This document shows positions 27,897 to 38,067 of a stretch of DNA of 64,000 nt, piece after piece (positions within the stretch are counted from its first letter, which is position 1; the number at the start of each line of letters is the position of its first letter). Source of the stretch: Ruegeria sp. Ofav3-42. Its GTDB lineage: Bacteria; Pseudomonadota; Alphaproteobacteria; Rhodobacterales; Rhodobacteraceae. The notes below the pieces were generated by a model, which saw only the letters and a program-made list of their open reading frames with translations, was not told the DNA's origin and did not search any database. Location of the stretch: assembly GCF_022347725.1 (NCBI RefSeq), contig NZ_JAKRGB010000001.1, positions 62,001 to 126,000 on the forward strand. The letters are read 5' to 3'. The translations under genes were made by a program, and so were the position numbers.

Positions 27897-28469
27897 TCAG
27901 GGAATGATGCGTGTGTATTTGGTGCCTTCGACGGTGGCGCCGAATTTCAGACCGGCTTGCCCGAAAACGGCGGCCAGTACGGGTTTGCGCAATTGGTTGG
28001 TGTCGGTTGAGATTGACTCGCCGGTGGCATCGACGACATAGCCGATATCCGCCCCCGCGGTCCAACCGCTGGAGCGGCGGAAGTCATCCAATGCGTCCTG
28101 CGTCATGAAGAACAGAACATGTGCATATTGCTGCGCGCCGATCTGCAGGCCGGCGCTGCCGGAAACGGCCGAGTAATAGTCGACTGTGGCACCATTGATG
28201 CGCAGCGCACCCTGACCGTAGGCACCGCCAAAGATGAACCCGGCCTCGGTGATCAGCGGCATCACCAGCATGCCGGTGGACTTGTTGGCGATTTCGACGG
28301 TGTTGGGGTACTTGGTGAACATTTCGTTCAGCGTCACGTTCACGCGGGCGTCGATCTGGGCCGCGTTCGAATTGCCCACGCCATTGCCGCAGGCTGCTGT
28401 CACCGTCAGCCCGGCCATGCCAAGCGCAAAGCCGCGACGGTTCAGTCGGGGAGAGTTGGAACTGCTCAT
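27897..28469 (-). CDS. SYLF (YSC84-like) lipid-binding domain lipoprotein, Tat-exported
   Basis: 190 residues from ATG 28469. The N-terminus has a twin-arginine signal (NRRGFALG) ending in a lipobox TAAC (Cys27), so it is probably folded before export and lipid-anchored. The body shows the SYLF hallmarks: MLVMPLITEAGFIFGGAYGQGAL, YYSAVSGSAGLQIGAQ, and a terminal RKPVLAAVFGQAGLKFG. SYLF domains bind phosphoinositides or acidic lipids in eukaryotes; the bacterial role is unknown. A second SYLF gene lies at 56.2 kb. The upstream leader is strongly folded. Confidence 0.8.
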   Translation of the reverse strand: MSSSNSPRLNRRGFALGMAGLTVTAACGNGVGNSNAAQIDARVNVTLNEMFTKYPNTVEIANKSTGMLVMPLITEAGFIFGGAYGQGALRINGATVDYYSAVSGSAGLQIGAQQYAHVLFFMTQDALDDFRRSSGWTAGADIGYVVDATGESISTDTNQLRKPVLAAVFGQAGLKFGATVEGTKYTRIIP

Positions 28470-28498
28470 GTTTTTTCTCTGTATTAACTGCCTGGAGT

Positions 28499-28587
28499 GT
28501 CGGGTGTTCCCGATCTTGTGTGCAAGAATACGCCGATTGCGCCCGTGTGTCACGGGAAAGCTGGGCAGCCCACCTCCGCAATCGGCG
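28499..28587. other. Cluster of hairpins between hemB and the SYLF gene
   Basis: Within 89 bases there is a perfect ten-pair outer helix (28531-28540 with 28578-28587) enclosing two hairpins (28542-28547 with 28551-28556, and 28562-28565 with 28569-28572), plus two more hairpins beside it (28500-28504 with 28509-28513; 28515-28518 with 28523-28526). On the minus strand this is the hemB 3' region and the leader of the SYLF gene. No T-run follows, so a simple terminator is unlikely. Confidence 0.5.
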
Positions 28588-28610
28588 AAAAATCGCGTGT
28601 GTCTGGGGTT

Positions 28611-29609
28611 TTAGCCTTGAAGGATGCGTGCGACCGGAGGTGCAAAGTAGGTCAGGATGCCGTCACAGCCCGCACGCTTGAAGGCCAACAAACTTTCCAG
28701 CATTACCTTCTCGCCGTCGATCCAACCGTTTTGAGCTGCGGCCTGAATCATCGCGTATTCCCCGGACACTTGATAGGCGTAGGTCGGCGCTCCGAACGTG
28801 TCTTTGACGCGGCGACAGATATCCAGGTAGGGCATGCCCGGCTTGATCATCACCATGTCGGCGCCTTCGGTCAGATCCCTTTCGATCAGGCGCAGGGCTT
28901 CGTTCGAATTGGCCGGGTCCATCTGATAGGTTTTTTTGTCGCCGGTCAGCGCGCCCGACGCGCCCACCGCATCGCGGAAGGGGCCGTAGAAGGCGCTGGC
29001 ATACTTTGCCGCGTAGCTGAGGATCATGACGTTCGTGTGCCCGGCCTTTTCCAGCGCACGGCGCATTGCACCGATACGGCCGTCCATCATGTCGGATGGG
29101 CCAATGATGTCGGCTCCGGCGTCGGCCTGCGCCAGCGTCATTTTGACAAGCGCTTCGACTGTCTGGTCGTTCACGATCTCGCCATCCACTACATAGCCGT
29201 CGTGGCCGTTGATGTTGTATGGATCCAATGCGACATCAGTCATAATGGCGATATCCGGTGCCGCAGCCTTGATTGCCCGAATGGCGCGGTTCGACAGGTT
29301 GTCGGGGTTCCAGGCCTCGGCGCAGTCTTCGGTTTTCAGGGACGGGTCCGTGTACGGAAAAATGCAGATCGCGGGGATACCCAGCGCCTGCGCCTCGACC
29401 GCTGCTTTGGCGATCAGGTCAACCGAGCGGCGCACCACACCCGGCATTGAGGGAACGGGTTCTTCAATACCCTCGCCGTCACGCACAAAAACCGGCCAGA
29501 TCAGGTCGTCCGTGGTCAGGGAAGTCTCGCGCACCAGCCCCCGGATCGCGTCGGATTGGCGCGCTCTGCGAAATCGGGCCAGAGGATAAGGGGCGATGGT
29601 CGGTTTCAT
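28611..29609 (-). CDS. hemB: Delta-aminolevulinic acid dehydratase (porphobilinogen synthase), zinc-site-lacking type
   Basis: 332 residues. Condenses two ALA molecules to porphobilinogen for heme and other tetrapyrroles. Active-site lysines are K202 (SYAAKYAS) and K256 (MIKPGMPYLD). The catalytic zinc cysteines of E. coli are replaced by D125-V-A-L-D129-P-Y with GHDG, the Mg/metal-independent pattern seen in Rhodobacter and Pseudomonas. ATG at 29609 is behind AAGGAG, replacing the longer frame to 29717. Confidence 0.94.
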   Translation of the reverse strand: MKPTIAPYPLARFRRARQSDAIRGLVRETSLTTDDLIWPVFVRDGEGIEEPVPSMPGVVRRSVDLIAKAAVEAQALGIPAICIFPYTDPSLKTEDCAEAWNPDNLSNRAIRAIKAAAPDIAIMTDVALDPYNINGHDGYVVDGEIVNDQTVEALVKMTLAQADAGADIIGPSDMMDGRIGAMRRALEKAGHTNVMILSYAAKYASAFYGPFRDAVGASGALTGDKKTYQMDPANSNEALRLIERDLTEGADMVMIKPGMPYLDICRRVKDTFGAPTYAYQVSGEYAMIQAAAQNGWIDGEKVMLESLLAFKRAGCDGILTYFAPPVARILQG

Positions 29610-29728
29610 GTCGCGCTCTCCTTGAATATTCGCGCATTGGGTGGCATGAATTCCCGGTGGTCTCAAGGGTAACAATGGACGCGCCTGTGCGAAGAAGGCC
29701 CCAAGGACAGTGAACAAAGGGCTGATGC

Positions 29729-30256
29729 GTGGATTTGCACTCTTCGATCTTCGAACTCATCGACATGCGCAGCTTTTCGAATCTGTGGTATTGGATCGTT
29801 CTGGCGGTTCTGTGGTCGTCGGCAAGCCATTGGGCGATGGGGGTTCCTTACGATCTGGTCGTGCGTGCGCGTCGGGTTGGCGGACAGTCCGAACAGGATC
29901 TGCTGGACATCGTGCGGATAAACCGTAACCGGTTGCTGTACATCGTGGATGTGTCCGGACTGGTCATTCTGGCGCTGAGTTGTTTCATTTTTACCGGGCT
30001 CGCGACGCTGGGATTTTACTACGGCGTCGAATTTGCGCAGGCGGTGTTTTTACTGCTTTTCCCCGTGTGTCTCGTGACGCTTATCAATATACGTGCCGCG
30101 CGTAAGCTACAGCAGAGCGACCAGAGGTTGGAGTTTGTGACGAAGACGCTCACCCGGTGCCGAATTTACACGCAGATTATCGGCATGATCTCAATTTTGG
30201 TTACGTCACTTTGGGGTATGTACCAGAACGTTTCGATCGGCGTTCTCGGGGGATGA
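29729..30256 (+). CDS. Four-helix membrane protein of unknown function, upstream of mfd
   Basis: 175 residues with hydrophobic segments near 20-37, 69-99 (possibly two), 102-121 and 145-165, joined by an Arg-rich loop (VVRARRVGGQSEQDLLDIVRINRNR). Starts at GTG 29729 behind AAAGGG. I recall roseobacter homologues labelled as a component of a SufBCD complex; I see no motif that supports that, so the name is not used. It is divergent from hemB and 20 bases upstream of mfd, so the two may be co-transcribed. Confidence 0.65.
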   Translation: MDLHSSIFELIDMRSFSNLWYWIVLAVLWSSASHWAMGVPYDLVVRARRVGGQSEQDLLDIVRINRNRLLYIVDVSGLVILALSCFIFTGLATLGFYYGVEFAQAVFLLLFPVCLVTLINIRAARKLQQSDQRLEFVTKTLTRCRIYTQIIGMISILVTSLWGMYQNVSIGVLGG

Positions 30257-30275
30257 AAATCGGAAAGGCAAGGCG

Positions 30276-33200
30276 ATGACGGCTCCGAACCATGTGACGG
30301 TTGGCGGCGCTCCCGAAGGGTTTGACGCGCAGCTTGTGCTGAACGAGATCGCGCGCTCGGGCGGGCCGGTCTGTCATGTCGCGCGCGACGACAAGCGAAT
30401 GGAAGCCATGCGGGCGGCGCTGGCCTTTTTTGCGCCAGATATGCCGGTGTTCGTTTTTCCGGGTTGGGACTGTCTGCCTTATGACCGGGTCTCGCCCAAC
30501 GCAGATATCGCTGCAGCGCGTGTGGCGACTCTGGCGGCGCTGGTTCACCAGATGCCCGATCGGTTTGTCCTGCTGACGACGCTGAATGCCGCGACCCAGC
30601 GGGTGCCTGCACGCGATGTCCTGCGCGAAGCCGCCTTTACCGCGCGCGTAAATCAACGCGTGGATGAAACCGCGTTGCGGAACTTCCTTGTGCGGATGGG
30701 ATTCACACAGAGCCCAACGGTGATGGAGCCGGGCGACTATGCAATCCGCGGCGGGATCATCGATATTTTCCCTCCGGGCGAATCCGGCCCTGTCCGGCTG
30801 GACCTGTTCGGCGATGTTCTCGATGGTGCGCGCCGGTTCGATCCGGTTTCGCAGCGCACGACAGAAAAACTGGACGTAGTGGAACTGGCACCGGTCTCGG
30901 AGGTCATATTGGACGATGCCGCCATAACCCGGTTTCGTCAAAATTACCGTATTGAGTTTGGCGCGGCCGGTACCGATGATCCGCTGTACGAGGCCGTCAG
31001 TGCAGGCCGCAAACATCAGGGTATCGAACACTGGCTGCCGTTCTTTCACGAAAAGCTCGAGACGCTGTTTGACTATCTGCCCGGCGCGACGGTTTCGCTG
31101 GACGATCAGGTAACGCCCGCGCGGCTGGCGCGGTGGGACACGATTGCTGATCAATACGAAACGCGGCGGCTTGCGCTGGAAAACCGTTCGCGCATGGACA
31201 CGGTGTATAAGCCAACACCACCCGGATTGCTGTATCTGGATGACGCCGCCTGGGAACAGGCGGTCGGCGACCGGCGTGTGATGCAGTTCAGCCCTCTGCC
31301 ACAGGCCAGTGGCCCCGGCGTGATCGACGCGGGCGGGCGCATCGGGCGAAACTTTGCACCCGAGAGACAACAGGAAAGCGTCAGCCTGTTTGGTGCGCTG
31401 GCAAGCCATATCACCGACAAGATGGCCAAGCGGCCAGTTCTAATCGCGTCTTACTCTGAGGGCGCGCGTGAACGCCTGACTGGCTTGATCGAGGATGAAG
31501 GTCTGGCCGAAGCGATCCCCGTCACCGACGGCACGCGCATCGGCAAACGCGGTCTGCATCTGGCAGTCTGGGCGCTGGAGCATGGGTTCGAAACGCCGGG
31601 TCTGGCGGTCATTGCCGAGCAGGACGTTCTGGGCGACCGCCTGATCCGCCAGCCCAAGAAACGCCGCAAGGCCGAGAACTTCCTGACCGAAACCCAATCG
31701 CTGTCCCCCGGTGATCTGGTGGTTCATGTCGACCACGGGATCGGGCGCTATATGGGGATGGAGGTCGTCACGGCTGCTGGTGCCGCGCATGAATGCCTGC
31801 TGCTGGAATACGCCGAACAGTCCAAGCTGTACCTGCCGGTCGAAAATATCGAGCTTTTGTCGAAATACGGCCATGACGAAGGGCTGCTGGACCGTCTGGG
31901 TGGTGGCGCGTGGCAGGCGAAGAAGGCCAAGCTGAAAGAGCGTATCCGCGAGATGGCGGATAAGCTGATCCGCATCGCGGCCGAACGCGCATTGCGCAAG
32001 GCGCCTGTCATGGACCCGCCGCCACACGCCTGGGAGGAGTTCAGCGCGCGCTTCCCGTATCAGGAAACCGACGACCAGTTGCGCGCGATCTCCGAGGTGA
32101 TGGAGGACATGCATTCAGGCGCGCCGATGGATCGCCTGATCTGCGGCGATGTGGGATTTGGCAAAACCGAAGTTGCAATGCGTGCGGCTTTTGTTGCGGC
32201 CATGTCCGGAGTTCAAGTCGCCGTAATCGCACCGACCACGCTGTTGGCGCGCCAACACGCAGCTTCGTTCAAGGAACGTTTCCGGGGCTTTCCGCTGGAG
32301 GTGCGGCAACTGTCGCGCTTTGTCTCTGCAAAAGAGGCGCAGCAGACCCGTGACGGGTTGGGACGGGGAACGGTGGATATCGTGATCGGCACTCACGCGC
32401 TGCTGGCCAAGGGTATTCGGTTCAACAATCTCGGCCTGCTGATCATCGACGAGGAACAGCATTTCGGTGTTGGGCACAAAGAACGCCTGAAGCAACTGCG
32501 CAGTGATGTCCACGTCCTGACCCTGACCGCAACTCCGATCCCGCGAACGTTGCAATTGTCTCTGACCGGAGTGCGGGACTTGTCGATCATCGGGACACCG
32601 CCCATCGACCGTCTGGCGATCCGGACCTATGTCAGCGAGTTCGATGCGGTGACAATTCGCGAGGCGTTGCTGCGCGAACACTATCGCGGTGGGCAAAGCT
32701 TCTACGTGGTGCCGCGCATCTCGGACCTGCCTGAGATCGAAGAGTTCCTGAAAGAACAACTACCTGAGCTGACCTATGTCGTGGCGCATGGACAGATGGC
32801 GGCGGGTGAGCTCGACGACCGGATGAACGCCTTTTACGACGGCAAGTACGACGTGTTGCTGGCGACGACGATTGTCGAAAGCGGGTTGGATATTCCAACC
32901 GCGAATACGATGGTCGTGCACCGTGCGGATATGTTCGGCCTTGCACAACTCTACCAAATCCGGGGCCGGGTGGGACGGTCCAAAACGCGTGCATATGCCT
33001 ATCTGACCACCAAGCCGCGTCAGAAACTGACGGCCACGGCCGAGAAACGCCTACGGGTTCTGGGATCGTTGGATACCCTTGGGGCGGGTTTCACGCTGGC
33101 CTCGCAGGACCTGGATATTCGCGGCGCGGGCAACCTGCTGGGCGAGGAGCAATCCGGCCAGATGCGCGATGTGGGGTACGAGCTTTACCAATCCATGCTG

Positions 33201-33734
33201 GAAGAGGCGATTGCCAAGATCAAAGCCGGCGAGATGGAGGGGCTGTCGGACGCGGACGATCAATGGGCACCACAGATCAATCTGGGCGTGCCTGTTCTGA
33301 TCCCCGAGGATTATGTGCCGGACCTCGATGTGCGTCTGGGTCTGTATCGCCGTCTTTCGTCGCTCTCGACCAAGGTGGAACTCGAAGGGTTTGCCGCCGA
33401 ACTGATCGACCGGTTCGGCACGCTGCCGAAAGAGGTGAACACTCTGATGCTGGTCGTTCGTATCAAGGCCATGTGCAAACGCGCAGGCATTGCAAAACTG
33501 GATGGCGGGCCGAAAGGCGCAACGATCCAATTCCACAATGACAAGTTTGCGTCCCCGCAGGGTCTGGTTGAGTTCATCCAGAACCAGCGTGGGCTGGCGA
33601 AGGTCAAAGACAATAAGATCGTCGTGCGTCGTGACTGGAAAAAGGACAGCGACAAAATCAAAGGCGCCTTCGCTATAGCTCGCGATCTGGCCGAGAAGGT
33701 CATGGCCGAGAAGAAGAAAAAGGCGAAAGCCTAG
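30276..33734 (+). CDS. mfd: Transcription-repair coupling factor Mfd
   Basis: 1152 residues, full length. It displaces stalled RNA polymerase and recruits UvrA. The N-terminal UvrB-homology region ([12 protein letters not shown]), the RNAP-interaction domain ([14 protein letters not shown]), and the translocase motor with Walker [10 protein letters not shown], motif [14 protein letters not shown] and motif [14 protein letters not shown], motif [11 protein letters not shown] are all visible. The tail is Lys-rich (EKKKKAKA). It ends in a CTAG shared with the stop of the convergent gene at 33731. Confidence 0.96.
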   Translation: MTAPNHVTVGGAPEGFDAQLVLNEIARSGGPVCHVARDDKRMEAMRAALAFFAPDMPVFVFPGWDCLPYDRVSPNADIAAARVATLAALVHQMPDRFVLLTTLNAATQRVPARDVLREAAFTARVNQRVDETALRNFLVRMGFTQSPTVMEPGDYAIRGGIIDIFPPGESGPVRLDLFGDVLDGARRFDPVSQRTTEKLDVVELAPVSEVILDDAAITRFRQNYRIEFGAAGTDDPLYEAVSAGRKHQGIEHWLPFFHEKLETLFDYLPGATVSLDDQVTPARLARWDTIADQYETRRLALENRSRMDTVYKPTPPGLLYLDDAAWEQAVGDRRVMQFSPLPQASGPGVIDAGGRIGRNFAPERQQESVSLFGALASHITDKMAKRPVLIASYSEGARERLTGLIEDEGLAEAIPVTDGTRIGKRGLHLAVWALEHGFETPGLAVIAEQDVLGDRLIRQPKKRRKAENFLTETQSLSPGDLVVHVDHGIGRYMGMEVVTAAGAAHECLLLEYAEQSKLYLPVENIELLSKYGHDEGLLDRLGGGAWQAKKAKLKERIREMADKLIRIAAERALRKAPVMDPPPHAWEEFSARFPYQETDDQLRAISEVMEDMHSGAPMDRLICGDVGFGKTEVAMRAAFVAAMSGVQVAVIAPTTLLARQHAASFKERFRGFPLEVRQLSRFVSAKEAQQTRDGLGRGTVDIVIGTHALLAKGIRFNNLGLLIIDEEQHFGVGHKERLKQLRSDVHVLTLTATPIPRTLQLSLTGVRDLSIIGTPPIDRLAIRTYVSEFDAVTIREALLREHYRGGQSFYVVPRISDLPEIEEFLKEQLPELTYVVAHGQMAAGELDDRMNAFYDGKYDVLLATTIVESGLDIPTANTMVVHRADMFGLAQLYQIRGRVGRSKTRAYAYLTTKPRQKLTATAEKRLRVLGSLDTLGAGFTLASQDLDIRGAGNLLGEEQSGQMRDVGYELYQSMLEEAIAKIKAGEMEGLSDADDQWAPQINLGVPVLIPEDYVPDLDVRLGLYRRLSSLSTKVELEGFAAELIDRFGTLPKEVNTLMLVVRIKAMCKRAGIAKLDGGPKGATIQFHNDKFASPQGLVEFIQNQRGLAKVKDNKIVVRRDWKKDSDKIKGAFAIARDLAEKVMAEKKKKAKA

Positions 33735-34405
33735 TCTCCGCTGACAAAGGTGCACAGTTGCCATTCGCCAGCGTCGGACTTCACGAACGCGGCACGGTGA
33801 CCAGTCATGGGCCACAGATAGTCGCTGTGCATGTAGCCAGCTGTTCCGTCAGTCAGATAGACGCTTTGATAGTCGTTAACCTCTGAGTAGCTCGGGGCGA
33901 TGACGATCTCGTGGCTGATAAGGGCCAGTATTGGTGCGCCGCCAACGGCCGCTTTGCGCAGCGCCACGTCCTGACCCGTGACATAGAAAGCCATGTGCGG
34001 GTCCAGTGTGGCGGGCAGGGTGATCTGCCATTGATGCGGCATCCAGAACTCGCCTTCTTCGTCGAAATATCCGGGCTGGGTCAGCGTGTGCTCCAGATCG
34101 CTCCAATACCCTTCGCGGATCTTGTCCGCGTGGCGGCGATCCTGTTCCGGCAGGGTTTCCGGGTCGGGGTCAAGGTTCGCGCGCAACTCCAAAGGGCCGC
34201 CATTGCCGCCATGGCTGAGATAGATATCCGGGCAGGTATCAGCGATGACGCCTTCGATATCCCGCGCCGCAACCTTAGCCAGCAACGCCTCGCGAAAGGC
34301 CACAAGTGTTGGATCGCGGTCCGCCTCATCGACGGGCGGAAACGACTGCCGCTCGGCAAGGGCCGGGCCGCAGATCATGGCCAAAAGCACAAGGGTAAAT
34401 TTCAT
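33731..34405 (-). CDS. Secreted protein with SH3-like C-terminal region
   Basis: 224 residues from ATG 34405, the reading frame upstream being inside the TPR gene. A signal peptide is visible (MKFTLVLLAMICGPALA). The last 60 residues (VNDYQSVYLTDGTAGYMHSDYLWP and [11 protein letters not shown]) look like a bacterial SH3 domain that could bind cell wall or peptides. Its ATG overlaps the TPR stop as TGATG, so the two are co-expressed. No catalytic motif seen. The stop overlaps that of mfd in the four bases CTAG. Confidence 0.65.
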   Translation of the reverse strand: MKFTLVLLAMICGPALAERQSFPPVDEADRDPTLVAFREALLAKVAARDIEGVIADTCPDIYLSHGGNGGPLELRANLDPDPETLPEQDRRHADKIREGYWSDLEHTLTQPGYFDEEGEFWMPHQWQITLPATLDPHMAFYVTGQDVALRKAAVGGAPILALISHEIVIAPSYSEVNDYQSVYLTDGTAGYMHSDYLWPMTGHRAAFVKSDAGEWQLCTFVSGD

Positions 34406-36066
34406 CAAGTAGCCCTCATAGCGGCTTGGGCGCAGAAACAGGAGGCTCCGACAGCGCGGTCGGCACGGGCCAGTGCCAGATCGAGGCGCTGTTTTATCTG
34501 TTGGATCTCGACGGTTTCGCCGCGGGCTTTCAGGCAATCGTATAGACCCTTCAGGCTCCAGACATTGTCCGGGTGAATTGAGGCGCGGCTGAGGTTGCCA
34601 CCCAAACCCAGATCCTCACGATAGACCGCCTCTGCCTCGGCTGCGTGCCCCTGCTCGAACAGCAACGCCCCAAGCGCATGGCGCGTGGGCTGCATCCAGC
34701 CCCACGGCTCGTCGTAGGGCAGCGTGTCGTCCAGCTCGACGGAACGGCGCAGGTGGGTGTAGGCCTGCTCGTAGTTGCCATTTCGGTATTCGATTTCGCC
34801 CCGCAGCATTTCACGGGCGATTTCCAGCAGATCAACCACCCGGTTGTTGTGCAGTAGCCGGGTTTCAGGCACCCGGTCCTTGGCGGCGAGGAACAGCTGC
34901 TCTTCGGCCTCAGCCTCGGCGACCTGTCCGGTCGCGGCATATGCGACTGCGCGGGCGTAATGGGTGGTCGCCGTGACCGTGCGGTAGAGGTTTTGGTCTT
35001 CTGGCAAGGGCAGGGCTTTCGCCTCTTCCCACCGACCAAAGCGGATCAGGATATGAGGCCCCATCGACATGTAGCTTTCGAAGAAATCCGCCATGGGCGG
35101 ACTTTCCATACGTAGCATTTCTTCGGGCGTGGTGTCCCAGATCCCCTGATTGGCGCGCAGTGCGGGTTCCATCTGTCCCAGAAACAACGCGCCGTAGATG
35201 GCAAAGTGATAATTGTGCTGGCGATAGCCGGTGTAGATGTTGAACGCGCCCTCGCGCTCGTAATATTCCAGATCTGCCTCGGTGGCCTTTTCATTCCAAT
35301 AGACGACGTTGTGATAGTGCCCGCACAATACGTCGATATGCGTCGGCATGTGCACCAGATGGCCAGCATCCGGAACCAGAGTGCGCAGGACATCGCCGGC
35401 CTTCAGCGCCTTTTCCGGCGTCGGCGACATCTCCATCAGGTGAACGTAAAGATGCAGCAGGCCCGGGTGTGACATGGCCCCAGGATCGTTGGCCATCGCA
35501 TCTTCTAGCGCATTCTGTGCCTCCAGCGTCGCAGCGCCTTCTGCGGGCTGCCCGGATTTCAGGTCCCACATCTGCCAGGGGGTCAGGTTCAGCAAGGACT
35601 CTACGTAAATGGTGCGCAGATCTAAATGGTCGGGCTGTTCTACAAAGGCTGCGCGCATGGCGTCGGCAAAATCGTGGTCCCATCCGTGCATATCATCAAC
35701 CGGGTCGCGCTGTGGGTACCTTGCAGGCAGGGCGCGGATCAGCGCTTGCTCAATGGGGGTGCAATACTCGGCCAAGGTCAATGCCTGCTGAGTTGCGTCG
35801 TAGGCGAGTGCCAGTGCTTTTTGTTGTCCGCGGTCATCGCGCAGATCCCAGGGGAGGTTGTAGTTCGGGCCCGCCGCGTACGCGACGCCCCAGTGTGCCA
35901 TTGCACAATCGGGGTCAAACTCTAATGCACGCTGAAAGCACACGACTGCTTCGTCGTGGTTAAAACCGTAGGTCCAGTTCAGCCCGCGGTCGAACCACAG
36001 CTGTGCGTCAGAGGAACTGGTTGTGACAGGACAGGAATAGACGCCCAGATCGTAGTAATCGCTCAT
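34405..36066 (-). CDS. Tetratricopeptide-repeat protein
   Basis: 553 residues with no signal peptide, so likely cytoplasmic. TPR-like units are visible near the N-terminus (GFNHDEAVVCFQRALEFDPDCAMAHWG) and at the C-terminus (GNYEQAYTHLRRSVELDD, FEQGHAAEAEAVYREDLG). A His-rich conserved stretch (LVHMPTHIDVLCGHYHN) in the middle is not a standard TPR and could bind metal or a ligand. Expressed with the secreted protein downstream. Function unknown; TPR regions usually scaffold other proteins. Confidence 0.75.
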   Translation of the reverse strand: MSDYYDLGVYSCPVTTSSSDAQLWFDRGLNWTYGFNHDEAVVCFQRALEFDPDCAMAHWGVAYAAGPNYNLPWDLRDDRGQQKALALAYDATQQALTLAEYCTPIEQALIRALPARYPQRDPVDDMHGWDHDFADAMRAAFVEQPDHLDLRTIYVESLLNLTPWQMWDLKSGQPAEGAATLEAQNALEDAMANDPGAMSHPGLLHLYVHLMEMSPTPEKALKAGDVLRTLVPDAGHLVHMPTHIDVLCGHYHNVVYWNEKATEADLEYYEREGAFNIYTGYRQHNYHFAIYGALFLGQMEPALRANQGIWDTTPEEMLRMESPPMADFFESYMSMGPHILIRFGRWEEAKALPLPEDQNLYRTVTATTHYARAVAYAATGQVAEAEAEEQLFLAAKDRVPETRLLHNNRVVDLLEIAREMLRGEIEYRNGNYEQAYTHLRRSVELDDTLPYDEPWGWMQPTRHALGALLFEQGHAAEAEAVYREDLGLGGNLSRASIHPDNVWSLKGLYDCLKARGETVEIQQIKQRLDLALARADRAVGASCFCAQAAMRAT

Positions 36067-36123
36067 TGAAAATCTCCCCTCGGATTGAGGGAAGGTTAGA
36101 CTGATTCATTGGCTCTGCACAGG

Positions 36124-37332
36124 TCAGGCCGCCAGCCGGTTTTCAACACGGCCCATGTGCAGCATCAGGCTGAAACCAAGCGTGCTCATGGTCAGAATGC
36201 CCAGTGCCAGCGGGGCGATTGATCCGTCGAACAAGAGGCCAATCGGAGCCGCGATCGCAGCGGCCAGAACAGTTGAGATCGCCCCGATCACCGAAGCCGC
36301 CATACCTGCAATATGGCCCATCGGCTCCATCGCGATGGCGTTCAGGTTGCCCATCGTCATGCCCGCCATGAAGAACACGGCCGTCTGCCAACTGACGAAA
36401 ACAGCAAAGGACAAGGTGGGCGAAAGCTCTGTCGCATTTAGCGCGATGACGGCTGTTGTGAAGATGACCTGAGCGCCCAATGCCCAAGTCACGATCCGAC
36501 GCATGCCCAGTTTGATAACAAGCGCCGCGTTCAACAGGCTGGCGGACCCAGACATCAAGGCAACGAAACCGAACCAGAACGGGAAACTGTCGGCGCTGTC
36601 GTGGATGATGTCGTAGATCGGCTGTACCATGGTCAGCATGGTGAACAGCATGCCTAGGCAGAGGGTCTGCACCATAATAGACACCCGAACGGTTGGGTGT
36701 GCAAACATCTGGCGTGCGGCGTCCAGCATCAGTGGCAGGCGCAAGGGGCGACGGTTTTCCGCAGCAAGCGACTCGGGCAGACGCAGACCCATCCAAACAA
36801 CGGTGATCAGCGAGAACAGCATGAACGAGGCAAAGATGCCACGCCAGCCTGTCAGGGCGATCACGCCAGCCCCCAGCATCGGCGCAATCGCGGGCACCAG
36901 CGTGAAGATCATCATGGCGATGGACACGATGCGGGCCATTTCACGGCCCGAGTACAGGTCACGGATAATCGCCATGGCCACCACACGAGGGGCCGCACAC
37001 CCGATCCCCTGAAAGATACGGGCAACCAGCAGCATCTCGAGCGAAGAACTGGCCCATGCCGCTGCGGCGGCCACGATATACAGAACAGAACCGACATAGA
37101 TCACCGGTTTGCGGCCAAAGGCGTCGGACAGCGGGCCGGTGAAAAACGTGCCGATCCCCATGCCCAGAACAAACGAGGTGAGGATCAGCTGCGCCTTGTT
37201 GACGTCATCCGGGCTGAGCTGTGCGCCAATATTCGGCAGTGCCGGCAACATCGAGTCGATCGAAAACGCGATCGTTGCAAACATCATTGCGATAAGTGCG
37301 ATGAACTCGCCGCGAGACATGCGATTGGCCAT
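36124..37332 (-). CDS. Bcr/CflA-type drug resistance MFS transporter
   Basis: 402 residues, twelve hydrophobic segments. The motifs GPLSDAFGRKPV (loop 2-3 motif A) and the antiporter motif C region (TLVPAIAPMLGAGVI) place it in the DHA1 drug:proton antiporters. ATG at 37332 has AGGAGGG just upstream; the extra N-terminus of the longer frame contains the ribosome site and is rejected. An 8-base perfect palindrome (37345-37374) sits directly upstream, suggesting repression. Confidence 0.83.
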   Translation of the reverse strand: MANRMSRGEFIALIAMMFATIAFSIDSMLPALPNIGAQLSPDDVNKAQLILTSFVLGMGIGTFFTGPLSDAFGRKPVIYVGSVLYIVAAAAAWASSSLEMLLVARIFQGIGCAAPRVVAMAIIRDLYSGREMARIVSIAMMIFTLVPAIAPMLGAGVIALTGWRGIFASFMLFSLITVVWMGLRLPESLAAENRRPLRLPLMLDAARQMFAHPTVRVSIMVQTLCLGMLFTMLTMVQPIYDIIHDSADSFPFWFGFVALMSGSASLLNAALVIKLGMRRIVTWALGAQVIFTTAVIALNATELSPTLSFAVFVSWQTAVFFMAGMTMGNLNAIAMEPMGHIAGMAASVIGAISTVLAAAIAAPIGLLFDGSIAPLALGILTMSTLGFSLMLHMGRVENRLAA

Positions 37333-37344
37333 GGCGCCCTCCTG

Positions 37345-37374
37345 ACCTGATCGCGCTATCACGGCAGATCAGGT
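37345..37374. promoter_or_regulatory. 8-base inverted repeat upstream of Bcr/CflA-type transporter
   Basis: ACCTGATC (37345-37352) and GATCAGGT (37367-37374), perfect, with centres 22 bases apart, that is about two helical turns. It is just upstream of the ribosome site of the efflux gene. It could be an operator for a TetR/MarR-like repressor or fold as an RNA hairpin. Confidence 0.5.
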
Positions 37375-37407
37375 GGCGCTAGGTGTCTAAATGCACAGGG
37401 GTCTGTG

Positions 37408-38067
37408 CTAATTTGCAGGGGAAGCCTCAAGTTGAGATATGATCTCGGCAATCACTTTTTCCCACATTTCAGGGGGTTGCGCCCCGGGAACAGCGTGCTG
37501 ATTGGCGACGATAAAGGTTGGGACCGAGCTGACGCCCATCTGCCGGGAATGGCTGTCGCGGTTGCTGATATCCTCGCGGTCGGCGTCAGATTTCAACAGT
37601 TTCAGTACAACGGCCGCGTCCATTCCGGCATTGTCAGCGATATCGGCCAGCACCTCGTGATCACCGATATCGCGGGCCTGTACGAAATAGGCGTCGAACA
37701 AGGCGTCCACAATAGCGTTCTGTTTGCCCTCGATCCCGGCCCAGTGGATCAGGCGATGGGCGTCCAGAGTGTTGGGCGTGCGCTTCATGCCTTCGAAGTC
37801 GATCTTTAAACCAGCATTTTCGGCGTGCTCGACGACCGGAGCATAGGCGCGCACAGCCCCTTCTTTGCCGCCAAACTTACGCTCAAGGTATTCGCGGCGG
37901 TCCATGCCCGCATCCGGCATATCGGGGTTCAATTGGAACGGATGCCATTCAATGACGAACGGGTGGTCGGGGATTGCTGCCAGAGCCTTGTCCAGATGCG
38001 TTTTGCCGATATAGCACCACGGGCAGATCGGGTCGGACATGATATCAAGCTTGACGGTCTGGGTCAT
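37408..38067 (-). CDS. DsbA-family oxidoreductase, FrnE type
   Basis: 219 residues without a signal peptide, so cytoplasmic. Thioredoxin-fold motif C15-P-W-C18 (SDPICPWCYIGK) and the cis-proline loop GVSSVPTFIV are present, with an alpha-helical insertion between them as in FrnE/2-hydroxychromene-2-carboxylate isomerase relatives. FrnE proteins in other bacteria contribute to oxidative-stress tolerance. Its ATG overlaps the stop of the acyl-CoA synthetase (ATGA, 38064-38067), so the two form one operon. Confidence 0.88.
   Translation of the reverse strand: MTQTVKLDIMSDPICPWCYIGKTHLDKALAAIPDHPFVIEWHPFQLNPDMPDAGMDRREYLERKFGGKEGAVRAYAPVVEHAENAGLKIDFEGMKRTPNTLDAHRLIHWAGIEGKQNAIVDALFDAYFVQARDIGDHEVLADIADNAGMDAAVVLKLLKSDADREDISNRDSHSRQMGVSSVPTFIVANQHAVPGAQPPEMWEKVIAEIISQLEASPAN

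Noticed and set aside
30201-31409. 402-residue minus-strand frame opposite mfd
   Set aside because: Antisense of a long essential gene with no recognisable protein motif.
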